Shown here in pieces: positions 35,333-44,317 of a stretch of DNA of 64,000 nucleotides. Below the pieces are notes generated by a model. It saw nothing but the letters and a program-made list of their open reading frames with translations, searched no databases and had not been told where the DNA came from. Where the stretch lies: positions 62,001 to 126,000 of the forward strand of contig JAUIAM010000004.1 in assembly GCA_030425485.1 (NCBI GenBank), in the 5' to 3' direction. The translations under genes and the position numbers were made by a program. The stretch is from Verrucomicrobiia bacterium (GTDB lineage: Bacteria > Verrucomicrobiota > Verrucomicrobiia > Opitutales > Cerasicoccaceae). Every line of letters starts with the position of its first letter. Position 1 is the stretch's first letter.

Positions 35333-36430
35333 ATGAAAGAACCCCGCATAAACCGCAAGGCAGCCTACGAACAGGTCAAGGATGCCGTGTACCAGAAGTA
35401 CATCGGCAAGGACGGCAAGCCAGGCACCAGACTCCCCTCAGATCGCGCACTAGCCGTGGAATTCGATGTGAATGTCGCGACCGTGGCCAAAGGCCTCACC
35501 GCCCTGTCCATGGAAGGCGTTGTCTCGCGGCGCGTTGGCTCCGGCACCTACATCCAGACGACGCGCACACACACACAAACCGTGGGAGTCTACCTCGCTG
35601 CCGCCGTCACCAGCTACGCCATTCCGGAAATGGTGTTCTTCGCCAAGCTGGACCAGCTCGTGCAGCAAACCCTGCACGGTCGTGGCAACGAATTCCAGCA
35701 CTACGCCGACTCCCGTATTCGCGAGTTCTGGGCCACCCCCCACTCTCCGCTCGCGCGCGACATCCAGGAAGGCAAAATCTCGGACCTGATTGTCATTCGC
35801 GCCAACCCCTCCAACTACGCCTGGCTCGAAACCATGGACGTACACACCATTGGGTTCGGGGTTAACCTCGGCGGCTCCGTCGTGGAAATTGACCTCTCCG
35901 CGTTTTCCAGCCAGAGCGTAGAGCACCTGACCAATATCGGCTGCAAGTCCATCGGGCTCATCACCAAGCTGCCGCCAAAATCCAGCACTCGCAGCACTTC
36001 CGGCCAGGCACTCCATGAGGCCTTCTACAACTCGCTCGAGCAAAACGGACTCCCCATCCAGCAAGAGTGGATACGCACGGACGACTTTGACAATACCCTC
36101 TCCGACGCCGAACCCCAGGATTCGGAATTCTTCGGCTACACCTCCTTCCAATCCATCTGGAACTCCAATCGACGACCAGACGGCATTATCGTACACTCAG
36201 ACATCGTCGGGCTTGGCGTTATCCGTGCCGCGCGCGACATGAATGTGGACCTCAACAAGGACATCAAAGCCGTTTTCTCGGTCAACCACGGCAGCGCCTG
36301 GACACCCCATAAGGCTTACACCCGAATGGCCTTCCCCATGACAGACATCGTGCGCGCGCTCCTCAACCAAGTCGGCAACACCGAGAACAAAATCTCCTGG
36401 GTCAAGCCGGTGCTAATCCTTCCCGACTAA
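35333..36430 (+). CDS. GntR-type regulator with sugar-binding-fold effector domain
   Basis: A 365-residue regulator with a GntR winged helix at the N-terminus (RLPSDRALAVEFDVNVATVAKGL then GVVSRRVGSGTYI, about residues 25-75, with the long motif here quoted in parts) and a LacI-like periplasmic-binding effector domain after it. This AraR-like layout is common for sugar-responsive regulators. It is divergent from the pseudopilin and GH71/99-like genes and may control them. ATG 35333 is chosen because it follows GATAGAAG; a TTG/ATG at 35309 would add eight residues. Confidence 0.82.
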   Translation: MKEPRINRKAAYEQVKDAVYQKYIGKDGKPGTRLPSDRALAVEFDVNVATVAKGLTALSMEGVVSRRVGSGTYIQTTRTHTQTVGVYLAAAVTSYAIPEMVFFAKLDQLVQQTLHGRGNEFQHYADSRIREFWATPHSPLARDIQEGKISDLIVIRANPSNYAWLETMDVHTIGFGVNLGGSVVEIDLSAFSSQSVEHLTNIGCKSIGLITKLPPKSSTRSTSGQALHEAFYNSLEQNGLPIQQEWIRTDDFDNTLSDAEPQDSEFFGYTSFQSIWNSNRRPDGIIVHSDIVGLGVIRAARDMNVDLNKDIKAVFSVNHGSAWTPHKAYTRMAFPMTDIVRALLNQVGNTENKISWVKPVLILPD

Positions 36431-36843
36431 GCCGGTTCCGTACAATACCACACCGGACGCAAGAGCCGCTCCTGATTCAAAGGTGCGAAGCGGGCCAAAC
36501 AGGACTGGCGCCACATCCACATCGCGTCCGCTTGCCTAAGCTGCCCGGAACGGGGCGATCATATGCTTTAGGCGGCGTATGCAAACCTCCTCAAAGTCGC
36601 ATACTCAGCCGAGGTGCAAAATCAACTTGTCCGCGCCACGGGATGCCTTTATAGCATTTCTTGTCGTATAACTCACGGCAACAACACCCGATGAAGCTGC
36701 ACGCGCGATCTCGCGCTGCGCTCCTCAGACCCGGCATCGCTGCGGCCCGTACACATGATGGCTATCCTGTGCTGAGTGAAATCAGCCTGAGCCACACCTC
36801 CTATGGGCAGCACATGCCCCCCCCCTGTGCCAACCATCCCCAT
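36431..36843. other. intergenic region, no feature recognised
   Basis: A 413-bp gap between the GntR-type regulator and dld. An open frame continues upstream of dld here, but its translation is low-complexity and unlike any D-lactate dehydrogenase. No terminator, RNA gene or repeat was seen. Confidence 0.5.
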
Positions 36844-38553
36844 ATGAACACATCCAGCTTGATTCACCGATTTGAAGCAATCGTCGGCCAGCGCAACGTC
36901 CTGACCAAGGACCGCAAGACCGCCTACTACCGCTCGGGCTTTCGCTCGGGCTTCGGAGGCGCGGTGGCAGTGGTCTTCCCCACGAGCCTGCTGGAACAGT
37001 GGAAAGTACTTCAGGCCAGCGTAGAGGCCAACTGCGCCATCATCATGCAGGCGACCAAAACCGGGCTAACCGAGGGCTCGTGCCCGAGCGGTTTCGACTA
37101 CGACCGCCCGGTCGTCATCATCAATGTGACACGCCTGAAGGGACTGATCCTCCTGGATGGCGGCAAGCAGGTCATCGCCTTTCCCGGCACCACCCTACAC
37201 GAGTTGGAACTGGAGCTTAAAAAGATCAACCGCGCCCCACACGCCGTTATCGGCTCCACCACGATCGGAGCCACCGTCATCGGCAGTGTGGCCAACAATG
37301 CCGGTGGCGCCCTGTGCAAGCGCGGCTCGTCCTACACGGAGCTGTCGCTCTTTGCCCAGGTGGACAAGGCCGGAAAACTCAATCTGGTCGACCACCTCGG
37401 CATCAAGAACTTGGGAGACACGCCGGAAGACATCTTTGCCAGCCTGGCCGCGGGTACAATTCGCACCGAAGACCTTGAGGATATGGACAAGCTCGCCTCG
37501 GATCGCGAGTACCAGCACCGTATCAGAAATCTCGATACAGACGTCCCCAATCGCTACAACGCCGACCCCAAGCGCCTGCACGACGTCAGCGGCAGCGCGG
37601 GCAAAGTGGCCGCCTTTGCCGTCCGCGTAGACACCTACCCCATCCCGGAGCGCAAGCAGGTCTTCATTCTCGGCACCAACGACCCGACCGACTTTACCAA
37701 GCTGCGCCAGCATATCTTGACCCAATTCAAGGAGCTACCGGACATGTGCGAGTACATGAACCGAGAGATTTTCAATACCGCCGAAAAGTACGGCAAAGAC
37801 GTCTTCCTCTCGATCAAGCACCTGGGCACGGAACGCCTCCCCCGGGCATATGCGCTCAAATCCAGCGTCGAGTACTTGCTGAACAAAGTGCCCTTCCTGC
37901 CCAAGTTTCTGCCTGACCTCTTCCTCTACTACGTCAGCCAGCTCTTTCCCCAGCACCTGCCCAAGCGCCTATTGGAATACCGGGACAAGTTCCAGTACTA
38001 CCTCATCCTCGTCATGAGCGATGAGGGCATCGACGAGGCGGAAACGTACCTCCGGGAAACGTGGAGCAAGCACGAGGGCACAGACTACTTTAGGTGCAAC
38101 CAGAAGGAGCAAGAGGCGGCGCTGCTTCACCGCTTTGCCGCTGCGGGGGCAGCCATCCGCTACCAAAACCTCCACCAGAAAACGACTGAAGAGGTACTTG
38201 CGCTCGACATTGCGCTCCTGGGCAACGACCTCGAATGGGTGGAAGAGCTGCCGCCCGAAATAACGGAACACCTTGAGCTGGCCTTGTACTACGGCCACTT
38301 CATGTGCCACGTCTTCCACCAGGACTATATCTTTAAAAAGGGCACCGACCTGAAAGCCATCAAAGCCAAGATGCTGAAACGGCTCGATGAAAAGCGGGCC
38401 AAGTACCCCGCCGAGCACAACGTCGGCCACCTGTACGAAGCCGACGAAACCCTGAAGCAATTCTACGCCGTGCTCGACCCGACCAACACCTTCAACCCCG
38501 GCATTGGTAAGACGAGCAAGGCACGGATTGCTCCAGTATCCCCGGAGGCCTGA
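36844..38553 (+). CDS. dld: quinone-dependent D-lactate dehydrogenase
   Basis: A 569-residue FAD enzyme, close in length to E. coli Dld (571). It oxidises D-lactate to pyruvate and reduces quinone at the inner face of the membrane. The FAD-binding domain includes IIMQATKTGLTEGSCP, GSTTIGATVIGSVANNAGG and KRGSSYTELSLFA; the lactate-binding and membrane-association regions follow, ending with HNVGHLYEA and DPTNTFNPGIGK. The ATG at 36844 matches the usual N-terminus (MNTSSLIHRFEAIVG). It stands apart from the other genes and ends 37 bp before a convergent gene. Confidence 0.93.
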   Translation: MNTSSLIHRFEAIVGQRNVLTKDRKTAYYRSGFRSGFGGAVAVVFPTSLLEQWKVLQASVEANCAIIMQATKTGLTEGSCPSGFDYDRPVVIINVTRLKGLILLDGGKQVIAFPGTTLHELELELKKINRAPHAVIGSTTIGATVIGSVANNAGGALCKRGSSYTELSLFAQVDKAGKLNLVDHLGIKNLGDTPEDIFASLAAGTIRTEDLEDMDKLASDREYQHRIRNLDTDVPNRYNADPKRLHDVSGSAGKVAAFAVRVDTYPIPERKQVFILGTNDPTDFTKLRQHILTQFKELPDMCEYMNREIFNTAEKYGKDVFLSIKHLGTERLPRAYALKSSVEYLLNKVPFLPKFLPDLFLYYVSQLFPQHLPKRLLEYRDKFQYYLILVMSDEGIDEAETYLRETWSKHEGTDYFRCNQKEQEAALLHRFAAAGAAIRYQNLHQKTTEEVLALDIALLGNDLEWVEELPPEITEHLELALYYGHFMCHVFHQDYIFKKGTDLKAIKAKMLKRLDEKRAKYPAEHNVGHLYEADETLKQFYAVLDPTNTFNPGIGKTSKARIAPVSPEA

Positions 38554-38590
38554 GCACAGGACCAACCGCGGCCAGCGAACCCGTTTCGCC

Positions 38591-39478
38591 TCAGACAAAG
38601 AGGCTCAGTTGCTCATGTATCGCCTGCGCCTTCATGCGTTTTCCGGGCAGAAGGTGGGGGTCTTCACTCGCGCTCTGAACAAAATCTGCGAAAGCTCGCA
38701 GGTCCCGATCAGTCGCGTCTGTCGCAAAGCTCAGGGCGAGCCAGATGTAGTCCAGTTGCTCGTGGTGCAGGTCCCGTACAAGGCTCAGAATGTTGTCTGC
38801 CGTTTGTTCGGAAAAATGGCACTGCTCCTGCAGGGCCCCCTTGAGGTCGGCGATTTCCTGCTCCGTGCTAAAATTCGAGCAGATGGCAACCATCGATGCG
38901 ATTAAGATGAGCACCCGCGTCTGGCGGCAATTGCGGTTCTTGGGCCCCTTGCGCCAGTAGGCCTGAAAGGCGTCGCGGAAACCCGGCGTGGAGAGAAAGT
39001 CATTAAAGGCCAGCTCGCGCTCGATTTCCGGCAGCGAGCGCGATGCCTTCGTGGGCCCCAGGCCCATCGCATCCCGGTCCATCGCCGGCAGGTCTCGCCC
39101 ACTGCGTCGGCTGATGCGTTCGAGCAGGCTTAACAGCGGATGCGAGCGGCTGCCCGTCAGCTTGGACTTAGGCAGGAGCTGGGTAAAGAGCGACCAGGTC
39201 AGGCGGGCCCGAGCCACCCCGTTGTCCTCAAAGAGCAAGTGGGCCAAGACCGCCCGGCCCTCCTCCAGACTGGTCCGGGATTCGCTGTAGAGCTCGACCA
39301 GCCACTGCAGGTAGGCCGGCAGCCGGGACTCCTGCTGCAACTGACGAATGGTCTGCTCAATCTCGGTGCGATTGAGATGAAGTTCCCACCCCAGACAGGC
39401 ATACAGGCAGAGAAAACGGCAGCGATACCAGCTGTCAAACGGCACTGAGCTCCACCGCTCCTCCACGCGTTCATTCAT
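38591..39478 (-). CDS. hypothetical protein
   Basis: A 295-residue mainly helical protein with no signal peptide or membrane segment. Features seen are a tryptophan-rich start (ERWSSVPFDSWYRCRF), a basic middle (LLERISRRSGRD) and ELAFNDFLSTPGFRDAFQAYW. I do not recognise a family. It lies between convergent dld and rhaA on the same strand as rhaA, 49 bp after it, so it could be co-transcribed with rhaA. Confidence 0.6.
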   Translation of the reverse strand: MNERVEERWSSVPFDSWYRCRFLCLYACLGWELHLNRTEIEQTIRQLQQESRLPAYLQWLVELYSESRTSLEEGRAVLAHLLFEDNGVARARLTWSLFTQLLPKSKLTGSRSHPLLSLLERISRRSGRDLPAMDRDAMGLGPTKASRSLPEIERELAFNDFLSTPGFRDAFQAYWRKGPKNRNCRQTRVLILIASMVAICSNFSTEQEIADLKGALQEQCHFSEQTADNILSLVRDLHHEQLDYIWLALSFATDATDRDLRAFADFVQSASEDPHLLPGKRMKAQAIHEQLSLFV

Positions 39479-39527
39479 GCAGCGGAGACTAGCCCATGCT
39501 TATCGCAAGCAGCAAGCGAAACCGATG

Positions 39528-40766
39528 CTATCTGGCCGATAAAACCTTACTTTCATAGGTTTTTACTTTCTCCAGCAAAGTGAGTTCCCCGGGCACTTCG
39601 TTGCGGCGGCAAAACTCCTCCCATACACTCGACCAGGGCAGCGCCTTGGACATCTCAAGCAGCGAGAGACGGCGGGTGTAGTCGCGCTCAGCTTCAGCCT
39701 CGAGAAGCTGAGCGCGCGGTTCAAGCAGGGCGAGCAGAAGCGACTTCTGGGCCGCGCGCGTGCCGATAGCCCAAGCCGCAATGCGGTTAATGGAGGCGTC
39801 GAAGAAGTCCAGGCCGATGTGCGTATTGCCGAGGGCGTCGCAGCGAACGAGTTCCTGCATGATCGCCTGGGTGGCGTCGTCAAAGAGCACAACGTGGTCG
39901 CTGTCCCAGCGTACGCCACGGGAAACGTGGAGCAGCAGGTGGGGCACATACATCAGGACGGAGGAAATTTTGTCCGCAATGCCCTCCGTGGGGTGAAAGT
40001 GCCCAGCATCCAGGCAGAGCGCGGTCTGGTTCTTGGCCGCGTAGCCAAGGTAGAACTCATGTGAGCCGACGACAAAGCTTTCCGAGCCGATGCCAAAGAG
40101 CTTGGACTCGACCGCGTCGATATTGTGCGCCTTGTTCAGCGACTGGGCGAAAACCGCGTCGAGGCTCTGCTCCAGACGCTGCCGGTAGCTCATGCGGTCC
40201 GCGGGCAGGTCCTTCATGCCATCGGGAATCCAGACATTGGTCACGCAGGCGGAGCCAAGCTGCTCCCCCGCTGCAGCACCGATACGGCGACTGGCCTGGC
40301 AGTGGCGCACCCAGAACTCGCGGATGCCCTTGTCCGGATGGCTGAGGGTCAGCCCGTCGTCCGCCTTCGGGTGGGAGAAGCAGGAGGGGTTGAAATCCAT
40401 GCCAATACCCTCAGCCTTGCACCAGTCGATCCAGCTCTGGAAGTGGCCAACCTCGATTGCATCGCGCTCGACGCTCTTTCCGCCAAAATCACCATAAATA
40501 GCGTGGAGGTTCAGCCGGTGCGTACCGGGGAGGAGCCCCAGCACCAGTTCGAGGTCCTGCCTGAGCTCATCGATGGTGCGGGCGCGTCCGGGGTAGTTTC
40601 CCGTCACGGCCAGGCCACTGCCCAGCTCGGTAGCCCCTGCTTCAAAACCGCGCACATCATCGCCCTGCCAGCAATGCAGTGATATCGAGGTCGAGGCCAT
40701 TACCTCGAGTGCGTTCTCTACGTCGACGCCGATCGAGGCGTACATTTCCTTGGCTTGCTCAAACAT
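39528..40766 (-). CDS. rhaA: L-rhamnose isomerase
   Basis: A 412-residue TIM-barrel isomerase converting L-rhamnose to L-rhamnulose. Typical RhaA stretches are [72 protein letters not shown] and [12 protein letters not shown]; these hold the metal ligands (Glu/Asp/His). Rhamnulose kinase and aldolase are not in the window. The ATG at 40766 is preferred over the longer frame to 40892, which overlaps the divergent regulator region. CCCCAACCCC precedes the ATG instead of a Shine-Dalgarno. Divergent from an AraC regulator. Confidence 0.93.
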   Translation of the reverse strand: MFEQAKEMYASIGVDVENALEVMASTSISLHCWQGDDVRGFEAGATELGSGLAVTGNYPGRARTIDELRQDLELVLGLLPGTHRLNLHAIYGDFGGKSVERDAIEVGHFQSWIDWCKAEGIGMDFNPSCFSHPKADDGLTLSHPDKGIREFWVRHCQASRRIGAAAGEQLGSACVTNVWIPDGMKDLPADRMSYRQRLEQSLDAVFAQSLNKAHNIDAVESKLFGIGSESFVVGSHEFYLGYAAKNQTALCLDAGHFHPTEGIADKISSVLMYVPHLLLHVSRGVRWDSDHVVLFDDATQAIMQELVRCDALGNTHIGLDFFDASINRIAAWAIGTRAAQKSLLLALLEPRAQLLEAEAERDYTRRLSLLEMSKALPWSSVWEEFCRRNEVPGELTLLEKVKTYESKVLSAR

Positions 40767-40800
40767 AGGGCTAGGGGTTGGGGTTAACACACAAATCCTA

Positions 40801-40828
40801 GTGCATTCAGGCCAAAAACGGAATGCAC
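40801..40828. promoter_or_regulatory. inverted repeat in the rhaA-araC divergent promoter
   Basis: GTGCATTC and GAATGCAC form perfect 8-bp arms with a 12-bp spacer. A further related element, ATGCGCATT...TTGCAC, follows at 40831-40849. The position between rhaA and the AraC-type gene suggests a site for that regulator. Confidence 0.5.
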
Positions 40829-40830
40829 GG

Positions 40831-41793
40831 ATGCGCATTTTATTTGCACTTTTTGACAAAAGAGATTCCTTCAACATAACTGTGCAACTCAAGCCCTCAA
40901 ATAGTTTTACCCGCTACCTCCCACCCCCAGAAGATAGCGAAAGATGGGGATACAGGCTGATTGATGCCGGGCGACAACAGGTTTCTCCCGGGCAAGCCTA
41001 CCCGCCTCCGGGACACCCCTTACCCTACCGATTTGACACGAAAAAGGGCCGCGCGCTACAGGAGTTTCAAGTCGTGTTCATCACCCGTGGCGGAGGGAGC
41101 TTCCAGTCCCAGTCCTGTCCCGCGTCTCGGGTGGAAAGCGGAGATGCGCTGGTGCTTTTTCCGGGCGAGTGGCACCGCTACGCTCCAGCACAGGACACCG
41201 GCTGGGACGAGTGCTGGCTGGGGTTTGACGGGCCGCAGGCCAGGCAACTCATGGAGGCCTTTTTCAGCCCCAAGGCACCCGTCCTGCGGGGGAGCTTCCG
41301 CAGCGAACTCATTCAAGCCTTTGACCAGCTCCTGGCCTGGATGCAGCGCCCCGTACCGGGCATTGAGCAGATCACGGCCAGCCACATCCCGCTCATCCTG
41401 GCCCTGCTTCGGGCGGGCTCGCAACAGGCACAGGCAAAGTCACGTACCGACGCGGAGCTTGTGCTCACGGCCAAGGCCAGGCTGCTCCAAAATTTGCAGG
41501 AACGAACCGACCTGGAAGGGATCGCCCGCGAGCTGGGCGTGAGCTACACGCGGCTGCGGACGCTCTTTCGCCAGCACACCGGCTATGCCCCAAGGGCCTT
41601 CGAAAACCTTATAAAACTCAACCGCGCCCGGGACATGCTAGCCTCGGGCGAGCGCAACGTAGGCGCTACCGCCGATGCGCTCGGCTTTACCTCGGTACAC
41701 TATTTTTCGCGGGCTTTTAAGAAGCAGTTTGGTCTGGCGCCGATGGATTGGCTGCGGCAGGAGCGCGGTCGCGTTGAACATATTTCCCGCTAA
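40831..41793 (+). CDS. AraC-family transcription regulator
   Basis: A 320-residue regulator with an N-terminal cupin-like sensing domain ([27 protein letters not shown], about 80-125) and a C-terminal double helix-turn-helix ([20 protein letters not shown] and [23 protein letters not shown], about 225-315, quoted in parts). Such proteins usually activate sugar operons; L-rhamnose is the likely signal because rhaA is divergent. The start is unsettled: ATG 40831 lies right after the inverted repeat, GTG 40882 is an alternative. Confidence 0.85.
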   Translation: MRILFALFDKRDSFNITVQLKPSNSFTRYLPPPEDSERWGYRLIDAGRQQVSPGQAYPPPGHPLPYRFDTKKGRALQEFQVVFITRGGGSFQSQSCPASRVESGDALVLFPGEWHRYAPAQDTGWDECWLGFDGPQARQLMEAFFSPKAPVLRGSFRSELIQAFDQLLAWMQRPVPGIEQITASHIPLILALLRAGSQQAQAKSRTDAELVLTAKARLLQNLQERTDLEGIARELGVSYTRLRTLFRQHTGYAPRAFENLIKLNRARDMLASGERNVGATADALGFTSVHYFSRAFKKQFGLAPMDWLRQERGRVEHISR

Positions 41794-41802
41794 GGAGTCT
41801 GT

Positions 41803-42510
41803 ATGAATAACAAGGGCATGGAGAAAAAAATGGGCATGATGGAGCGCGCGCGGGAAGTTCGCGCATGGACGTTATTTGCGGTCTTTCTGGCCGGAGTGGG
41901 CGCTGTTGGCTACACTGGCATGGAGCTTGCGCGCTCGCAAATGGCGGAGGACATCTACCGCACGCGCTTGTCCGCCCTGTCCGAAGACTACGCCAAACTC
42001 CGGGATCAGTACGAGCGCGCCCTGCGCGAAACTGTGGTGACCGAGCTGGAGGTCAAGGGCGAGGCCCTGAACGTCCGCTACCTGCGCGGCGACGGCGAAG
42101 TCGTCACCATACCGACCAACCTGAACACCGAGAAGGAAATCTTTATCGACTTTTATGTGGCTGGCAACCGCGTGGGTATCCGACGACTTTTTGACAGCTC
42201 ACTGCCCGCAGACAGCGCCCTCGTGCTGGACGAGCCGTGGGATACGATGGCCAAGGACGCGCCACCCGCCTCCTTCGGGCGCACGGTGTACCGCCGTCTC
42301 GATCAGGGGCGCTGGGTCGTCACCATGACCGGCAACGGCTCGCTCGGGCTGACGCGCTCCCCGCATGATGGGCGCGGGCACCTGGCCGCCCCGCCCACCC
42401 TGGTCAACCCGGAAGCCCCCCTGCGTGAAGGCGACGAGGCGGTGGAAGAAATCAGCCTCGGCGATGTCGTCGGCTGGCTGATGGGCAAGTACGACGAGCC
42501 CCAGAGCTGA
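41803..42510 (+). CDS. hypothetical membrane-anchored protein
   Basis: A 235-residue protein with one N-terminal membrane helix (about 21-43), a short heptad-like stretch (AEDIYRTRLSALSEDYAKL, then a helix) and a soluble C-terminal domain. No family is recognised. A clear Shine-Dalgarno, AAGGAG, overlaps the stop of the AraC gene and precedes this ATG, so the two are probably co-transcribed. A strong terminator follows at 42683. Confidence 0.6.
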   Translation: MNNKGMEKKMGMMERAREVRAWTLFAVFLAGVGAVGYTGMELARSQMAEDIYRTRLSALSEDYAKLRDQYERALRETVVTELEVKGEALNVRYLRGDGEVVTIPTNLNTEKEIFIDFYVAGNRVGIRRLFDSSLPADSALVLDEPWDTMAKDAPPASFGRTVYRRLDQGRWVVTMTGNGSLGLTRSPHDGRGHLAAPPTLVNPEAPLREGDEAVEEISLGDVVGWLMGKYDEPQS

Positions 42511-42682
42511 AGCGGTTTACATAGAGTCGCAGCCAGAGATAGGGACGTCACTTCCCTCCTCTTTATCTAAAAAGGACACCCCTCCTGCAACCTTGGCCCT
42601 GTTTTGCGGTTAAACCCGACAATGACGCCTTGCGTATGGCACAATACGCTTTCCGTCAGGAAAACAACCAGGGAGTTATAAG

Positions 42683-42711
42683 AAAAGGCGGGGTGGATGC
42701 CCCGCCTTTTT
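42683..42711. terminator. bidirectional Rho-independent terminator
   Basis: AAAAGGCGGGG and CCCCGCCTTTT pair perfectly over 11 bp around a 6-nt loop, with T-runs on both strands. It would end transcription from 41803 on the plus strand and from the SYLF gene on the minus strand. Confidence 0.85.
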
Positions 42712-42738
42712 GCATAAAGCTGTTACAATAAGCCCGGC

Positions 42739-43428
42739 TTAGTCACTCTCGGCAAAGCGGTTGAGAGCTTCGACAAAAGCCTTTCCAGCCGCAGGCATGG
42801 CCACGCTACCACCAAAGATGCTTTGGCGACCGAGGCCGTCCGTCTTGTAGTAGTTATTGTTGGATTCCACATCGTACTCCGAGTTGATGCCCTTGACCGC
42901 GGCGGAGGCTTCGAGCCCGGAAGAAGTCGAGTAGACGTAGATGTCGGCCGAGTTGGACTTGGACCAGTTCTGGGCGTCACCAGCAGAGCTGGGGCCACCC
43001 GTCGCGCGAGCCGTACCCGCCCAGTCGATGCCGTCCTTGGAGAGCACTTTGAGCCCCTCCTTGTTCATGAAAAAGAGCATCACGGTCTGCTCACTTCCGC
43101 CTACTTGGGCACCAAAGCTGCCGGAACTGAGCGAATAAAAGGCGGGCGGGCTCCAGCCGTCTCCATCGCGCACCATGGCAAAGCCTTCACCACTTTGCGC
43201 ACCGATGATGAAGCTGCCGCCCACCATCTTATAATACATGACCCCCTCGGCGTTCTGGATAATCACGTCCGGGATGGCCTGTTGCGGGTCGGCCTGGTAG
43301 TTCTGCAACCAGCCCGTGGCCGCGTTGAGGAGCTCGTTGAGTTCGGCCACACTCTCCTCCGCGCGGGCGAAGGACAGGGTCAGGGAAAGCGCCACCAGGG
43401 CAGTGAGAAACGTGCGAAGCTTTTTCAT
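42739..43428 (-). CDS. SYLF/Ysc84-domain lipid-binding protein
   Basis: A 229-residue protein with a signal peptide (MKKLRTFLTALVALSLTLS..., cleavage near ARA) and a SYLF domain over most of the rest: VIIQNAEGVMYYKMVGG, FSLSSGSFGAQVGG-like YSLSSGSFGAQVGG and FFMNKEGLKVL. In other organisms SYLF proteins bind phosphoinositide-like lipids; the role in bacterial envelopes is unclear. The start is ATG 43428. It ends against the bidirectional terminator. Confidence 0.85.
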   Translation of the reverse strand: MKKLRTFLTALVALSLTLSFARAEESVAELNELLNAATGWLQNYQADPQQAIPDVIIQNAEGVMYYKMVGGSFIIGAQSGEGFAMVRDGDGWSPPAFYSLSSGSFGAQVGGSEQTVMLFFMNKEGLKVLSKDGIDWAGTARATGGPSSAGDAQNWSKSNSADIYVYSTSSGLEASAAVKGINSEYDVESNNNYYKTDGLGRQSIFGGSVAMPAAGKAFVEALNRFAESD

Positions 43429-43519
43429 GAGATGCGAATGAGTTAGAGGTTCGCCTATCCTCTTAGCTTGCAGCGCGTAAACTGTCAACGCCTACAATAT
43501 GAGTCATGACGGCACGGCA

Positions 43520-44242
43520 CTAGGTACGCCGACGCAGGACAAAGAGCATGGCAACCAGCCCGAGCCCCAAAGCGTAGGTGCCTGGCTCGGGCACGGCAGG
43601 GACAAACTCGGGCGAGCCCGCATCGATATAGGCCGCACTTTCATTAAAATGGTAGACGAGCCAGAAAGTGATGCTGGCCGGCATGACCGCGTCTGCCGAT
43701 ATATCCTGCGCATCGAGGTCGTCCATCGCCGTCAACTGGAGCCGGAACTGGTGGCGGATCGAGTCCATGTCATTCGAGCTAAAAGAGCCGCCATCGGGGA
43801 GCTGGACGTCCACGCCATCAAACACGGACGTATCCATCGTGCCGGAGACATTGCCAATCGGGTCCGCTGCGCCGGACAAACTCATGCTGGCCGATTGGAG
43901 CAGTTGAAAGGGCTCGTTGTTGTAGGAGGCAAACAGCCCAACCTCCGAGCCCACCGTGTAGAGCCCGATGTCTTCGCCAAAGGCGGCATTGGCCGAACCC
44001 GCCAACTGGGCCGAGGCACTTTCGTAGTGGATGTCCGTCTGCAGGAGCTCCCCCCACTCGGCAGGAAAAGCCGGGGATTGAAAGGCCTCCGACTGGAAGC
44101 TCTGGACGACAAAATCGGAGTCTTCGTTGAGAACGAAGCCGTAGGCCTCCAGCGTGACGGGGAGCGTTTTGACAAAGGTGGCTTGCACCGCGAACGGCAG
44201 GACGAGCAGGAGAAATACGGCGGCAGGAATCCTGATTCTCAT
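43520..44242 (-). CDS. PEP-CTERM exoprotein
   Basis: A 240-residue secreted protein with signal peptide (MRIRIPAAVFLLLVLP..., cleavage near VQA-TF) and a clear C-terminal VPEPGTYALG, hydrophobic helix, RRRT tail. The central domain is beta-rich and of unknown function, not related in an obvious way to the other PEP-CTERM proteins here. ATG 44242 gives a normal signal peptide. It follows rny on the same strand after a 75-bp gap. Confidence 0.82.
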   Translation of the reverse strand: MRIRIPAAVFLLLVLPFAVQATFVKTLPVTLEAYGFVLNEDSDFVVQSFQSEAFQSPAFPAEWGELLQTDIHYESASAQLAGSANAAFGEDIGLYTVGSEVGLFASYNNEPFQLLQSASMSLSGAADPIGNVSGTMDTSVFDGVDVQLPDGGSFSSNDMDSIRHQFRLQLTAMDDLDAQDISADAVMPASITFWLVYHFNESAAYIDAGSPEFVPAVPEPGTYALGLGLVAMLFVLRRRT

Positions 44243-44317
44243 GGTGATGAAACAGATACTCATATTTAATTGGGCAACAAGACCAAAAGCCAGCGGCCAT
44301 CACCCCACCCCACTAAC

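Noticed and set aside
36661-36843. Longer N-terminus for D-lactate dehydrogenase
   Set aside because: The extra 61 codons start at TTG and do not resemble the family; ATG 36844 gives the normal length.
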